Assembly: GCF_009690905.1 (NCBI RefSeq)
Contig: NZ_VOSW01000019.1
Span: 38,801 to 102,800 of the forward strand
Direction of reading: 5' to 3'
DNA length: 64,000 bases
DNA from: Paraburkholderia madseniana
GTDB lineage: Bacteria; Pseudomonadota; Gammaproteobacteria; Burkholderiales; Burkholderiaceae
Of this stretch, positions 35,024 to 43,974 are shown piece after piece. Below the pieces are notes generated by a model. The model made no database searches. It was not told the origin of the DNA and saw nothing but the letters and a program-made list of their open reading frames with translations. Within the stretch, counting starts at the first letter, position 1. Every line of letters starts with the position of its first letter. Position numbers and translations under genes: made by a program.

Positions 35024-36249
35024 TGAAACGCGTCGTCATTACGGGCATGGGGGGCGTCACGGCGTTCGGTGACGACTGGAACGCAATCGAAGCACGCCTG
35101 AAGAGCGGCGTGAACGCGGTGCGCCGGATGCCTGAGTGGGATTACTTCGAGTCGCTGCACACGCGGCTCGCGTGTCCGTTGCCGGGTTTCACGGTGCCTG
35201 CGCATTATCCGCGCAAGAAAACCCGCTCGATGGGGCCGGTGTCGATGTACTCGGTGCGCGCGAGCGAGCTGGCGCTCGCCGACGCGGGCCTCGCCGACGA
35301 CACCAGCATCAAGGACGGCCGCATGGGCGTCGCCTACGGTTCGTCGTCGGGCTCGGTGCAGCCGATTCGCGCGTTCGGCACGATGCTCGAAACCGGCTCG
35401 ATGAGCGACGTCACGTCGAACAGCTACGTGCAGATGATGCCGCACACCACGGCGGTCAACGTCAGCCTGTTCTGGGATCTGAAAGGGCGGATCATTCCGA
35501 CCTCGTGCGCGTGCGCATCGGGCAGCCAGGCGATCGGCTACGCGTATGAAGCGATCCAGGCCGGCAAGCAGACGCTGATGCTGGCGGGCGGCGCGGAAGA
35601 AATGTCGGGCCCGGCGGTCGCCGTGTTCGACACCTTGTACGCCACCAGCACGCGCAACGACGAGCCGCATCTCACGCCGCGTCCGTTCGACGCCGCGCGC
35701 GACGGCCTCGTGGTCGGCGAAGGCGCGGCGACGCTGGTGCTCGAAGAATACGAACACGCGGTGGCGCGCGGCGCGCAGATTCACGCGGAGATCGTCGGCT
35801 TCGGCTGCAATTCGGACGGCGCGCATATGACCCAGCCGACCGCCGAAACCATGGCGCTGGCCATGCAGCTCGCTTTGAAAGATGCGCAACTGCCGCCCGA
35901 AGCGATTGCCTACGTGAACGCGCACGGCACCTCGACGGACCGCGGCGACATCGCCGAAAGCCATGCGACCGCGCAGACCTTCGGCGCACGCATGCCGATC
36001 AGTTCGCTCAAGAGCTATGTCGGCCACACGCTCGGTGCGTGCGGTGCACTGGAGGCGTGGTGGACCATCGAGATGATGAAGCGCAACTGGTATGCGCCGA
36101 CCTTGAATCTGGAGAACGTCGATCCGGCCTGCGCATCGCTCGACTACATCGTCGGCACAGGCCGTGAGATCGACGCCGAATATGTGATGAGCAACAACTT
36201 TGCATTCGGCGGCATCAACACGTCGCTGATTTTCAGGCGCGTTCGATGA
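35023..36249 (+). CDS. Beta-ketoacyl-ACP synthase (aryl polyene), second
   Basis: A 408-residue FabF-like ketosynthase with nucleophile C164 in TSCACASGSQA, His in NAHGTSTDRGD and His in SLKSYVGHTLGACGALE. It starts MKRVVITGMGGVTAFGDDW, the usual FabF opening, with a TAATG overlap to the reductase; the much longer frame open from 34213 is a shadow of two upstream genes. All three catalytic residues are present, so it should be active in elongation or initiation. Confidence 0.92.
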   Translation: MKRVVITGMGGVTAFGDDWNAIEARLKSGVNAVRRMPEWDYFESLHTRLACPLPGFTVPAHYPRKKTRSMGPVSMYSVRASELALADAGLADDTSIKDGRMGVAYGSSSGSVQPIRAFGTMLETGSMSDVTSNSYVQMMPHTTAVNVSLFWDLKGRIIPTSCACASGSQAIGYAYEAIQAGKQTLMLAGGAEEMSGPAVAVFDTLYATSTRNDEPHLTPRPFDAARDGLVVGEGAATLVLEEYEHAVARGAQIHAEIVGFGCNSDGAHMTQPTAETMALAMQLALKDAQLPPEAIAYVNAHGTSTDRGDIAESHATAQTFGARMPISSLKSYVGHTLGACGALEAWWTIEMMKRNWYAPTLNLENVDPACASLDYIVGTGREIDAEYVMSNNFAFGGINTSLIFRRVR

Positions 36250-37475
36250 GCGTGCCACTGCAACGCGTGGTCGTCACCGGCATGGGGATCGTGTCGTGCC
36301 TCGGCAATACGCTCGACGACGTGTCCGCCGCGCTGCGCGCGGGCCGCTCGCGCATCGAGCGGATCGACGCGTGGCGTGAGCGCGGTTTTGGTTCGCAGGT
36401 GGCGGGCGTCGCATCGGTCGCGCAGGAGCCGCCGTTCGATCGCAAGCTCGAACGCTTCATGGGCGACACCGCGCGCTTTGCGTGCCATGCCGCGAAGAAA
36501 GCGATCGACGATGCCGGGCTCGACCTCGCCGCGTTGCGTTCGCCGCGCGCCGGGACGGTGATTGGTTCGGGCGTCGGCACGATGTCGAGTTACGACGTGT
36601 CCATGTCGATTGCGAATACCCGCGGCGTCGACAAAGTGCCGCCGTATACGGTTCCGCATGCGATGAGCAGCACCGCGTCGGCCAACGTCGCGCAAGTGTT
36701 CGGACTCGAGGGCGTGAGCTATTCGCCATCGTCGGCATGCACGACGTCGGCGCTCGCCATCGGCCAGGCGATGCAGTTGATCCAGACCGGCCGCCAGCAC
36801 ATCGTGCTGGCCGGTGGCAGCGAGTCCTTGCACGACAACATGACGCTGATGTTCGACGCCATGGGCGCACTGTCGCGCAACTTCAACGACACGCCGCAGC
36901 GCGCTTCGCGTCCCTACGACACGGCACGCGACGGCTTCGTGATCGCCTCGGGCGGCGGTGTGCTGGTGCTCGAATCGCTCGATCATGCGTTGGCGCGTGG
37001 AGCCCGCATTTACGCCGAGCTGACCGGCTTCGGCGACTGCACGGACGCGGCCGGCATGGTCACGCCGCGTGCGGCAGGCATCGCACGAGCAATGCGCGGT
37101 GCGTTGAGCGAAGCGGGCAAGCGTCCGGACTACATCAACACACACGCACCGTCGACACCGCTTGGCGATGTCGAGGAATTGCGCGCTTTGATTGACGTAT
37201 TTGGCGCTGAAGTCCCCGCGTTTTCGTCGACCAAGGGTATGACCGGGCATCCGCTCGGCGCATGCGGCGCGCACGAGGCGATCTACACGTTGCTGATGAT
37301 GCGCGACGGTTTCATCGCGGGGACGGCAGGCATCGAGACGCCGGAGCCGGGCGTCGTCGGTATGCCGCTCGTGCGCACGACGCGTGACGCGCGCATCGGC
37401 ACCGCGATGTCGATTTCGTTCGGGTTCGGCGGCAGTTGCGCAAGCCTGATGTTTGAAGTGTGGCAGGGCGGCTGA
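36246..37475 (+). CDS. Beta-ketoacyl-ACP synthase (aryl polyene), third
   Basis: A 409-residue FabB-like ketosynthase with C165 in SSACTTSALAIG, His in NTHAPSTPLGD, and GMTGHPLGACGAHE. The threonine/proline variant NTHAPSTPLGD differs slightly from the usual HGTSTPxGD, hinting at specialised substrate use. ATGA overlap with the previous gene places it in the same operon. Three full ketosynthases plus one chain-length-factor-like protein is the complement seen in aryl-polyene clusters. Confidence 0.92.
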   Translation: MSVPLQRVVVTGMGIVSCLGNTLDDVSAALRAGRSRIERIDAWRERGFGSQVAGVASVAQEPPFDRKLERFMGDTARFACHAAKKAIDDAGLDLAALRSPRAGTVIGSGVGTMSSYDVSMSIANTRGVDKVPPYTVPHAMSSTASANVAQVFGLEGVSYSPSSACTTSALAIGQAMQLIQTGRQHIVLAGGSESLHDNMTLMFDAMGALSRNFNDTPQRASRPYDTARDGFVIASGGGVLVLESLDHALARGARIYAELTGFGDCTDAAGMVTPRAAGIARAMRGALSEAGKRPDYINTHAPSTPLGDVEELRALIDVFGAEVPAFSSTKGMTGHPLGACGAHEAIYTLLMMRDGFIAGTAGIETPEPGVVGMPLVRTTRDARIGTAMSISFGFGGSCASLMFEVWQGG

Positions 37476-37510
37476 ACCGGCCGTCATTTAAAAAAACGAG
37501 GGCAATAAAA

Positions 37511-37933
37511 ATGAAAAAACGTTTTGTACTGGGTGCACTGGCAGTGGTGGTGCTGACGCAAACGGGGTGCGCCACGGACGTGAAGTCGGTGCCGCTCGCG
37601 GCGGCCGGCGGCCAGTCGCGCGGTGGTGTGCAGATCTATTTTGGCCAGCAGAGCCACCCGGCAGTGAAGAGCCAGTTGGGCGATGTGTCCTATTCTGTGC
37701 GGATCGCGCGCAAGGTGGCGAATCCGGATGACGCATGCCACGAAGCGCTTGCCCAAGCCGTGCAGAAGCTGCGCGCTGCAGCCCACGAACGCAACGCCAA
37801 CGCCGTGATCGACGTGTCGACGCGCTTTCATAGCACCGAGAGCAACTCGTCGACCGACTTCACCTGCGGCGTGAGCCCGAGCGCGGCCGCCATCGCCGTG
37901 AGCGGCCAGCTTGTCGTGCTGGAAGCGAACTAG
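37511..37933 (+). CDS. Small lipoprotein at the end of the aryl-polyene operon
   Basis: A 140-residue secreted protein with a lipobox-like VVLTQTGCATD (Cys about residue 20). The mature part contains ARNANAVIDVSTRFHSTESN, similar to small YbjQ-like heavy-metal-binding folds, plus Cys residues at DDACHEAL and DFTCGVS that could pair. Small proteins like this are sometimes annotated as 'excinuclease' and recur at aryl-polyene clusters; I do not know their function. GAGGG lies about nine bases before ATG, 35 bases after the ketosynthase stop. Confidence 0.78.
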   Translation: MKKRFVLGALAVVVLTQTGCATDVKSVPLAAAGGQSRGGVQIYFGQQSHPAVKSQLGDVSYSVRIARKVANPDDACHEALAQAVQKLRAAAHERNANAVIDVSTRFHSTESNSSTDFTCGVSPSAAAIAVSGQLVVLEAN

Positions 37934-37944
37934 GTCGAATCGAA

Positions 37945-37973
37945 CACGCAAATAAGCACGCAAATAAGCACGC
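37945..37973 (+). repeat. 12-base tandem repeat after the lipoprotein gene
   Basis: CACGCAAATAAG occurs twice in tandem (37945-37956, 37957-37968) followed by CACGC. As at the lipoprotein gene near 20.6 kb, the duplication begins within about 12 bases of the stop codon. Confidence 0.8.
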
Positions 37974-37984
37974 CGTGATGCTTA

Positions 37985-38012
37985 CCAGGGCGGTGGCATG
38001 CCACCGCCCTGG
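37985..38012. terminator. Perfect 28-base palindrome between convergent genes
   Basis: CCAGGGCGGTGGCA is followed directly by its reverse complement with no loop bases, between the operon end and the convergent methyltransferase. There is no T-run. It may act as a Rho-independent-like block in both directions or as a protein site. Confidence 0.6.
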
Positions 38013-38018
38013 CGAGAT

Positions 38019-38747
38019 TCAATCTGCCTTGACTGCAGCGACATTGACCAACGTTTCCCGACGCTTGCCAGGCTGCGGGTGGTACATGCCGAGGCGTTCC
38101 AGCAGGCCGAAGTCTTTCGCGCGGCTCCACCAGAGATACGGCAGCGAGACGTTGCGCTGCTCGAAGCGGAAACCGCCGCGGCGGATCATGTCGAGGTACC
38201 CGTCCGCGCTTTTCTGCACATGCATGGGATGACGGAACAGCAGCCGGATCACCCACGATTTGATGTACGCGTCGGTGGATTCGGCGAACAGCAGGATGCC
38301 GCCTGGTTTGAGCACGCGGCGGAATTCGGCGAGCGCGCGGTCCTGCTCGACGAGATGGTGGAAAGTTTGATGGCAGAACACGATGTCGGCGCTGGCATCG
38401 GGCAGCGGTAATTTCGCGCAGTCGCCGTGCAGCACTTCGATATCGGCGAGCTTGTCGCGGCACGCGCGGGCTGCATTGGCGGCAAGCGCCAGCGACGGTT
38501 CGTGAAAATCGACGCCGACAAGGCGGCGCGGCTTGAACGCTTCGGCAAGCAGGTGGAACGAAATGCCTTGCCCGCAGCCGACGTCGACGATAACCGGCGC
38601 GGCTGGCAAGGGCGCGTCGATCAGGCGTTTGAGGTCGTTGATCGCGACCCGCAGGACGTGATGTTCCCACGTGTAAGTGCGCAGGAACCAGATCCCGAAG
38701 GCCGTTTCCGGCACGAAAGGCACACTGGATGTTTCGGATGGCGACAC
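38019..38747 (-). CDS. SAM-dependent methyltransferase (aryl polyene)
   Basis: A 242-residue class I methyltransferase: SAM-binding VIVDVGCGQGISFHLL (residues about 50-65), acidic motif VGVDFHEPS, and the LPLPDASADIVFCHQTFHHL and LKPGGILLFAES steps. I chose the GTG at 38747 because GGGGAG lies six to seven bases upstream; the longer frame to 39026 overlaps the divergent flavoprotein gene. It faces the main operon and is divergent from the halogenase-like gene (106 bases between). It probably O- or C-methylates the aryl head group; the substrate is inferred from location. Confidence 0.87.
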   Translation of the reverse strand: MSPSETSSVPFVPETAFGIWFLRTYTWEHHVLRVAINDLKRLIDAPLPAAPVIVDVGCGQGISFHLLAEAFKPRRLVGVDFHEPSLALAANAARACRDKLADIEVLHGDCAKLPLPDASADIVFCHQTFHHLVEQDRALAEFRRVLKPGGILLFAESTDAYIKSWVIRLLFRHPMHVQKSADGYLDMIRRGGFRFEQRNVSLPYLWWSRAKDFGLLERLGMYHPQPGKRRETLVNVAAVKAD

Positions 38748-38853
38748 GCTGGGCTCCCCGACGAAATATTGTTCTTGCTGTGAAGCGTAATTGTAACGAA
38801 AAGTAAGGGCGCAGCGTAACGCTGTTCCGTGCAAGCAAACGATTGAGGCAACC
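38748..38853. promoter_or_regulatory. Divergent promoter region, methyltransferase/flavoprotein
   Basis: A 106-base AT-richer stretch separates the two divergent tailoring genes and must hold promoters for both. I see no clear hexamers. It makes the tailoring genes independently controllable from the main operon. Confidence 0.5.
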
Positions 38854-40107
38854 TTGAGTACACATTCGTCAAAGCGCATAACTGTCGACGTAGCGATCAT
38901 CGGTGCGGGTCCGGCAGGCGCAGTCGCGGCGGCGCTCTTACGCCGGGCGGGCCGTTCGGTGCTGGTGCTGGAGCGCCAGCATTTTCCGCGCTTCTCGATC
39001 GGCGAAAGTCTGCTGCCGCAAAGCATGGCCTACCTCGAAGAGGCGGGCATGCTGCAGGCGGTGGTCGAAGCCGGTTTCCAGTACAAGAACGGCGCGCATT
39101 TCGTTTACCGCGACCAGTCGTCGGCGTTCGACTTCCGCGACAAGCATTCGCCGGGGTGGGGCACCACGTACCAGGTCGAGCGCGCGGTGTTCGACGATAT
39201 TCTGATTCGCTGCGCGGCGGAGCAGGGCGCCGACGTGCGCTTCGGCCATACGGTGCGTGCGATGCAAACCGGTGAAAATGGCAGCAAGCCGGTGCTCGAC
39301 GTGATCGACGAAGCGGATAACGCGTATGAAGTGGAGGCGTACTTCGTGTTCGACGCGAGCGGTTTCGGCCGCGTGCTGCCGCGCTTGCTGAACCTCGAAG
39401 CGCCTACGCGCATGCCGACACGTGCCGCGATCTTCACGCACGTACGCGATGGCATTCCGGCTGGCGCGACCGATCGCAACAAGATCTGCGTGGCGACGCA
39501 CCCGGAGCGCCGCGACGTGTGGTTCTGGATGATTCCGCTGGCGGGCGGCCGGTCGTCGGTGGGATGCGTTGCCGAGGCCAGTTTCCTCGATGTGCCGGAG
39601 GCTGAGCGCGACGCGAAACTGCGGGCGTTGATCCAGCAGGAGCCGACGCTCGGGCCGTTGATCGGCAATGCACCGTTCCTGATGCCGGTGCGTCATATCG
39701 GCGGCTACGCGGCGAACGTCGAGCGTTTACATGGACCGGGTTATGCGCTGCTCGGCAATGCGGGTGAATTTCTCGATCCGGTGTTCTCATCCGGCGTGAC
39801 GATTGCGTTGCGTTCCGCGCACCTCGCGGTGCAGACGTTGAACCGGCAACTAAATGGCGAACAGGTCGATTGGTCGGCCGCTTACGACGTACCGTTGCGC
39901 AAGGGGATCGATACGTTCCGCGCGTTCGTCGAGCGTTGGTACACGGGCGAGCTGCAGGACATCATTTTCTATCCGGACCAGACGCCTTCGATTCGCCGCA
40001 TGATCAGTTCAGTGCTGGCGGGTTACGCGTGGGACGAAACGAATCCGTATGTCGCCGATCCGGTGCGGCGCTTGAATGCGTTGCATGAGGTGTGCACGCA
40101 TCGTTGA
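38854..40107 (+). CDS. Flavin-dependent halogenase-like oxidoreductase (aryl polyene)
   Basis: A 417-residue flavoprotein, TTG start behind TGAGG. FAD-binding GAGPAG is at residues 17-22. Lys78 lies in GFQYKNGAHF, where flavin-dependent halogenases place their catalytic lysine. The tryptophan-halogenase motif WxWxIP is present (WFWMIP, 223-228), and the general halogenase motif FxxPxxSxG is met by FLDPVFSSG (F306, P309, S312, G314). These together favour a phenol-type halogenase over a geranylgeranyl-reductase-like monooxygenase. Located at the aryl-polyene cluster it would halogenate the aryl ring, as in brominated xanthomonadins. Activity is a prediction. Confidence 0.83.
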   Translation: MSTHSSKRITVDVAIIGAGPAGAVAAALLRRAGRSVLVLERQHFPRFSIGESLLPQSMAYLEEAGMLQAVVEAGFQYKNGAHFVYRDQSSAFDFRDKHSPGWGTTYQVERAVFDDILIRCAAEQGADVRFGHTVRAMQTGENGSKPVLDVIDEADNAYEVEAYFVFDASGFGRVLPRLLNLEAPTRMPTRAAIFTHVRDGIPAGATDRNKICVATHPERRDVWFWMIPLAGGRSSVGCVAEASFLDVPEAERDAKLRALIQQEPTLGPLIGNAPFLMPVRHIGGYAANVERLHGPGYALLGNAGEFLDPVFSSGVTIALRSAHLAVQTLNRQLNGEQVDWSAAYDVPLRKGIDTFRAFVERWYTGELQDIIFYPDQTPSIRRMISSVLAGYAWDETNPYVADPVRRLNALHEVCTHR

Positions 40108-40157
40108 TCAAGGCTGTAAGCATCGGAACATTTCCATGCTCCGCACGGGCAAAAGAA

Positions 40158-40189
40158 AACGGCGCTTCTGTAAAGAAGCGCCGTTTTTC
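40158..40189. terminator. Bidirectional terminator
   Basis: AACGGCGCTTCT/AGAAGCGCCGTT arms around GTAA, with T-runs on both sides, lying between the convergent flavoprotein and guanine deaminase genes. Confidence 0.9.
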
Positions 40190-40231
40190 TCAATCGACTG
40201 AGTCCGCTAGAGAGTCAAGCAGGCCATCCAA

Positions 40232-41578
40232 TCAGGCCGCGATCTTCGCCACGCGCGGCGCATGCTGACGCACGTCGTCGCGACGATGCACGCGCTTGCC
40301 CGCGGCATATGTTTCGTAGATCGCGCGGTCGTCGCCGAGCAGCGCGAACGCGAACAGCAGTTCTTCGAGCGATTCGGTGCGTGCGGTACGGCGTGCGAGC
40401 AGCGGCGTGGCCTGCGGATCGAGCACGACGAAGTCGGCTTCCGACTTCGGCTTCAGCGTGCCGACCTTGTCGGCCAGATCAAGCGCTTCGGCCGCCCCTG
40501 CGGTGGCGAGATAGAACATGCGCGTGGCCGTCAGATGATGACCAGTCAACCGCGCGACCTTGTGCGCTTCGTTCATGGTTTGCAGCATCGAGAACGAGGT
40601 GCCGCCGCCTACATCGGTTGCTAGCGCGATCGGCATGCCGGCTTCGTCGGCCTTGTCGAAGTCGAACAGGCCGCTGCCGAGGAACAGGTTCGAGGTCGGG
40701 CAATGCGAGGCGACCGTGCCGGTTTGCGCCATGCGTTTGCGGTCTTCCTCGTCGAGGTAGATGCAATGGCCGTACACCGCGCGGCGGCGCAGCAGGCCGT
40801 AGTGATCGTAGATGTCCAGGTAGCTGCGGTGGCCCGGGAACAGATCGGCGACCCATTTCACTTCGTCGGTATTCTCCGCGACGTGGCTCTGGATGAAGAT
40901 GTCCGGATGCTTGCCCGCCAGTACGCCGCATGCTTCGAGTTGCGCTTCGGTCGAGGTCGGCGCGAAACGCGGCGTGAGCGCGTACATCTGGCGGCCACGG
41001 TTGTGCCAGCGGCCGATCAACTCGGCGCTGTCGTCATAACCCGATTGCGCGGTGTCGCGCAGAAACTCGGGGCAGTTGCGGTCCATCAGCACCTTGCCGG
41101 CCACCATGCGCAAATTGCGTGCTTCGCTCTCGGTGAAGAGGGCGTCGGCCGATTCCTTGTGGACCGTGCAATACACGAGCGCGGTGGTCGTGCCGCAAGC
41201 CAGCAGCTCTTCGACAAAGAAGCTTGCCGTATCGCGTGCATACGCCGGATCGGTGAAACGGCGCTCGGTCGGGAACGTGTACGTGTCGAGCCACGGCAGG
41301 AGACCCGGCGCCGGCGACGCGATCATGTCGGTCTGCGGATAGTGAATGTGCGTATCGATGAAACCCGGCACGATCAGCTTGTCGCGCATTTCCTGCACCT
41401 GGGTGCCCGGCGCGAGTTGCGACGCGAGCGCTGCATACGCGCCCGCTGCGACGACATGGCCGTCTTCGACGATCAGCAAACCGTCCTCGTTGAAGACCGC
41501 CGCGTTGGGCGATTGCGCAGGGTCGCCGTTGAAGGTCAGCAGTTGTGCGCGGAACGCTGATTGTGTCGGTTGAGTCAT
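40232..41578 (-). CDS. guaD: Guanine deaminase
   Basis: Converts guanine to xanthine and ammonia. The 448-residue amidohydrolase has the zinc motif PGFIDTHIHYPQTD, the IQSHVAENTDEVKW segment, GHCIYLDEED, SHCPTSNLFLGSG and the catalytic Asp in LATDVGGGTSFSML, all matching bacterial GuaD. The ATG at 41578 gives MTQPTQSAFRAQLL; the frame up to 41677 has no ribosome site. It sits downstream of adenine/adenosine deaminase and the xanthine dehydrogenase genes on the same strand, so its product xanthine is the substrate of its neighbours. Confidence 0.95.
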   Translation of the reverse strand: MTQPTQSAFRAQLLTFNGDPAQSPNAAVFNEDGLLIVEDGHVVAAGAYAALASQLAPGTQVQEMRDKLIVPGFIDTHIHYPQTDMIASPAPGLLPWLDTYTFPTERRFTDPAYARDTASFFVEELLACGTTTALVYCTVHKESADALFTESEARNLRMVAGKVLMDRNCPEFLRDTAQSGYDDSAELIGRWHNRGRQMYALTPRFAPTSTEAQLEACGVLAGKHPDIFIQSHVAENTDEVKWVADLFPGHRSYLDIYDHYGLLRRRAVYGHCIYLDEEDRKRMAQTGTVASHCPTSNLFLGSGLFDFDKADEAGMPIALATDVGGGTSFSMLQTMNEAHKVARLTGHHLTATRMFYLATAGAAEALDLADKVGTLKPKSEADFVVLDPQATPLLARRTARTESLEELLFAFALLGDDRAIYETYAAGKRVHRRDDVRQHAPRVAKIAA

Positions 41579-41684
41579 GGAAAAACCGTCTCCGTATTTG
41601 TGAGGAGCTAAACAGCGCAGACGGCGGCTTGATTCCGGGTCCGAAACGAACCCGTGCCGCCGCCGGCTGCCATTCATTGGCCCG

Positions 41685-42743
<1,059 letters not shown>

Positions 42744-42833
42744 TCAGAAGTTCGTTGGAGTCGTTTCGCGCCGGATGCGGGATGCAGGACAGAACGCAAT
42801 CGCTGTGGGGCGGCAGGTCGATTGTGCGGCAAA

Positions 42834-43847
42834 TCAGACCGTCTGCGCCGCGTGCGCGCCCGCATTCGCCTCTACTGCCTGCAACACTTGAGCAGCCGCG
42901 GAAATCGCAATGATCTCCGGCGACTTGTCGACGATACCGTCGACGCCGAGCGGGCACTTCATCCGCGCAATCTGCGAAGGATCGATGCCACGCGCGGCCA
43001 GCCGATGTTCGAACTGCTTGCGCTTGCTGTGCGAGCCGATCATGCCGAAGAACGCGAAATCGCCGCGCCGCAGAATGCGCTCGGCCAACTCGAGATCGCG
43101 CGCATGGTTGTGCGTCATCACGATGAAGTACGTGTGCGGCGCAGCCTGGTCGATGGCTTCGTCGGGCGCATCGTTCGGATCGATCTTCACGTTGGGCGCA
43201 CGCAGCGTCTCCACGGGGGGAAACTGCGCGTCGCGTTCGTCGACCCAGCGTACCGTGCAAGGCAACGTGGCCAGCACGCGAACCAGCGCCGCGCCCACGT
43301 GACCGGCGCCGAACAGCACGACCTGGAAATCGCCTGGCGCGATGGTTTCGGTGAGCAGCGCGCCGCTGTCGTCGAAACCGGCGCCGTCCCACAGCAGGCA
43401 GTCGGAGGCATCGACACCCGGTTCGGGGTCGGACAGCATCACCGCATCCGGTGCGGGGCCGAATGATACGCTACGCACCGTCGAAAGGCCCGCGGCCACG
43501 CGTTTCGCGAGCGAGGTGATCCAGCCGAGGTCGCCGATGTCGAGGCGTTCAAAGGCGAGAATCACGGCGCCGCCGCAGCACTGGCCGAGACTGGGGCCAA
43601 GCGCGAAACGTTCGAGGCGGCGCATATGCGGCGAGCGCATGCCGTCGCGCAGCACCTGGCGCGCGGTCTCGATGGCTTTCCATTCGAGGTGCCCGCCGCC
43701 GATCGTGTGCTTGGCCGAATCGCGTGTGACGATCATCTTGGTGCCGGCTTCGCGGGGCGCCGACCCTTCGACGCGTGCGACCGTCACCAGCACGGCGGCG
43801 TCGCCGTGCGCGAGCAGTTGTTGCAGGTCAGGTAGCCAGGCTTGCAT
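42834..43847 (-). CDS. xdhC: Xanthine dehydrogenase accessory protein XdhC
   Basis: A 337-residue protein needed to insert sulfurated molybdenum cofactor into xanthine dehydrogenase. The N-terminal region (EGSAPREAGTKMIVTRD, IGGGHLEWKAIETARQ, LGPSLGQCCGGAVILAFE) and C-terminal Rossmann part (VVLFGAGHVGAALVRVL, DFAFFGMIGSHSKRKQF) are typical. I used the ATG at 43847 because GGAG lies nine bases upstream; ATG 43862 has none. Last gene of the xdhABC order. Confidence 0.93.
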   Translation of the reverse strand: MQAWLPDLQQLLAHGDAAVLVTVARVEGSAPREAGTKMIVTRDSAKHTIGGGHLEWKAIETARQVLRDGMRSPHMRRLERFALGPSLGQCCGGAVILAFERLDIGDLGWITSLAKRVAAGLSTVRSVSFGPAPDAVMLSDPEPGVDASDCLLWDGAGFDDSGALLTETIAPGDFQVVLFGAGHVGAALVRVLATLPCTVRWVDERDAQFPPVETLRAPNVKIDPNDAPDEAIDQAAPHTYFIVMTHNHARDLELAERILRRGDFAFFGMIGSHSKRKQFEHRLAARGIDPSQIARMKCPLGVDGIVDKSPEIIAISAAAQVLQAVEANAGAHAAQTV

Positions 43848-43974
43848 CCGGCGGTTCTCCATACATGGCCGCGCGGGGTGTCCGTGCGGCCGGTTGAGTG
43901 TGGCGGGACGCGTTCGTGTCGCGTCGGGCCCAGGCTTTAAGTTGCTTAACGTCGTTCAACGCTTCATCAATTTG

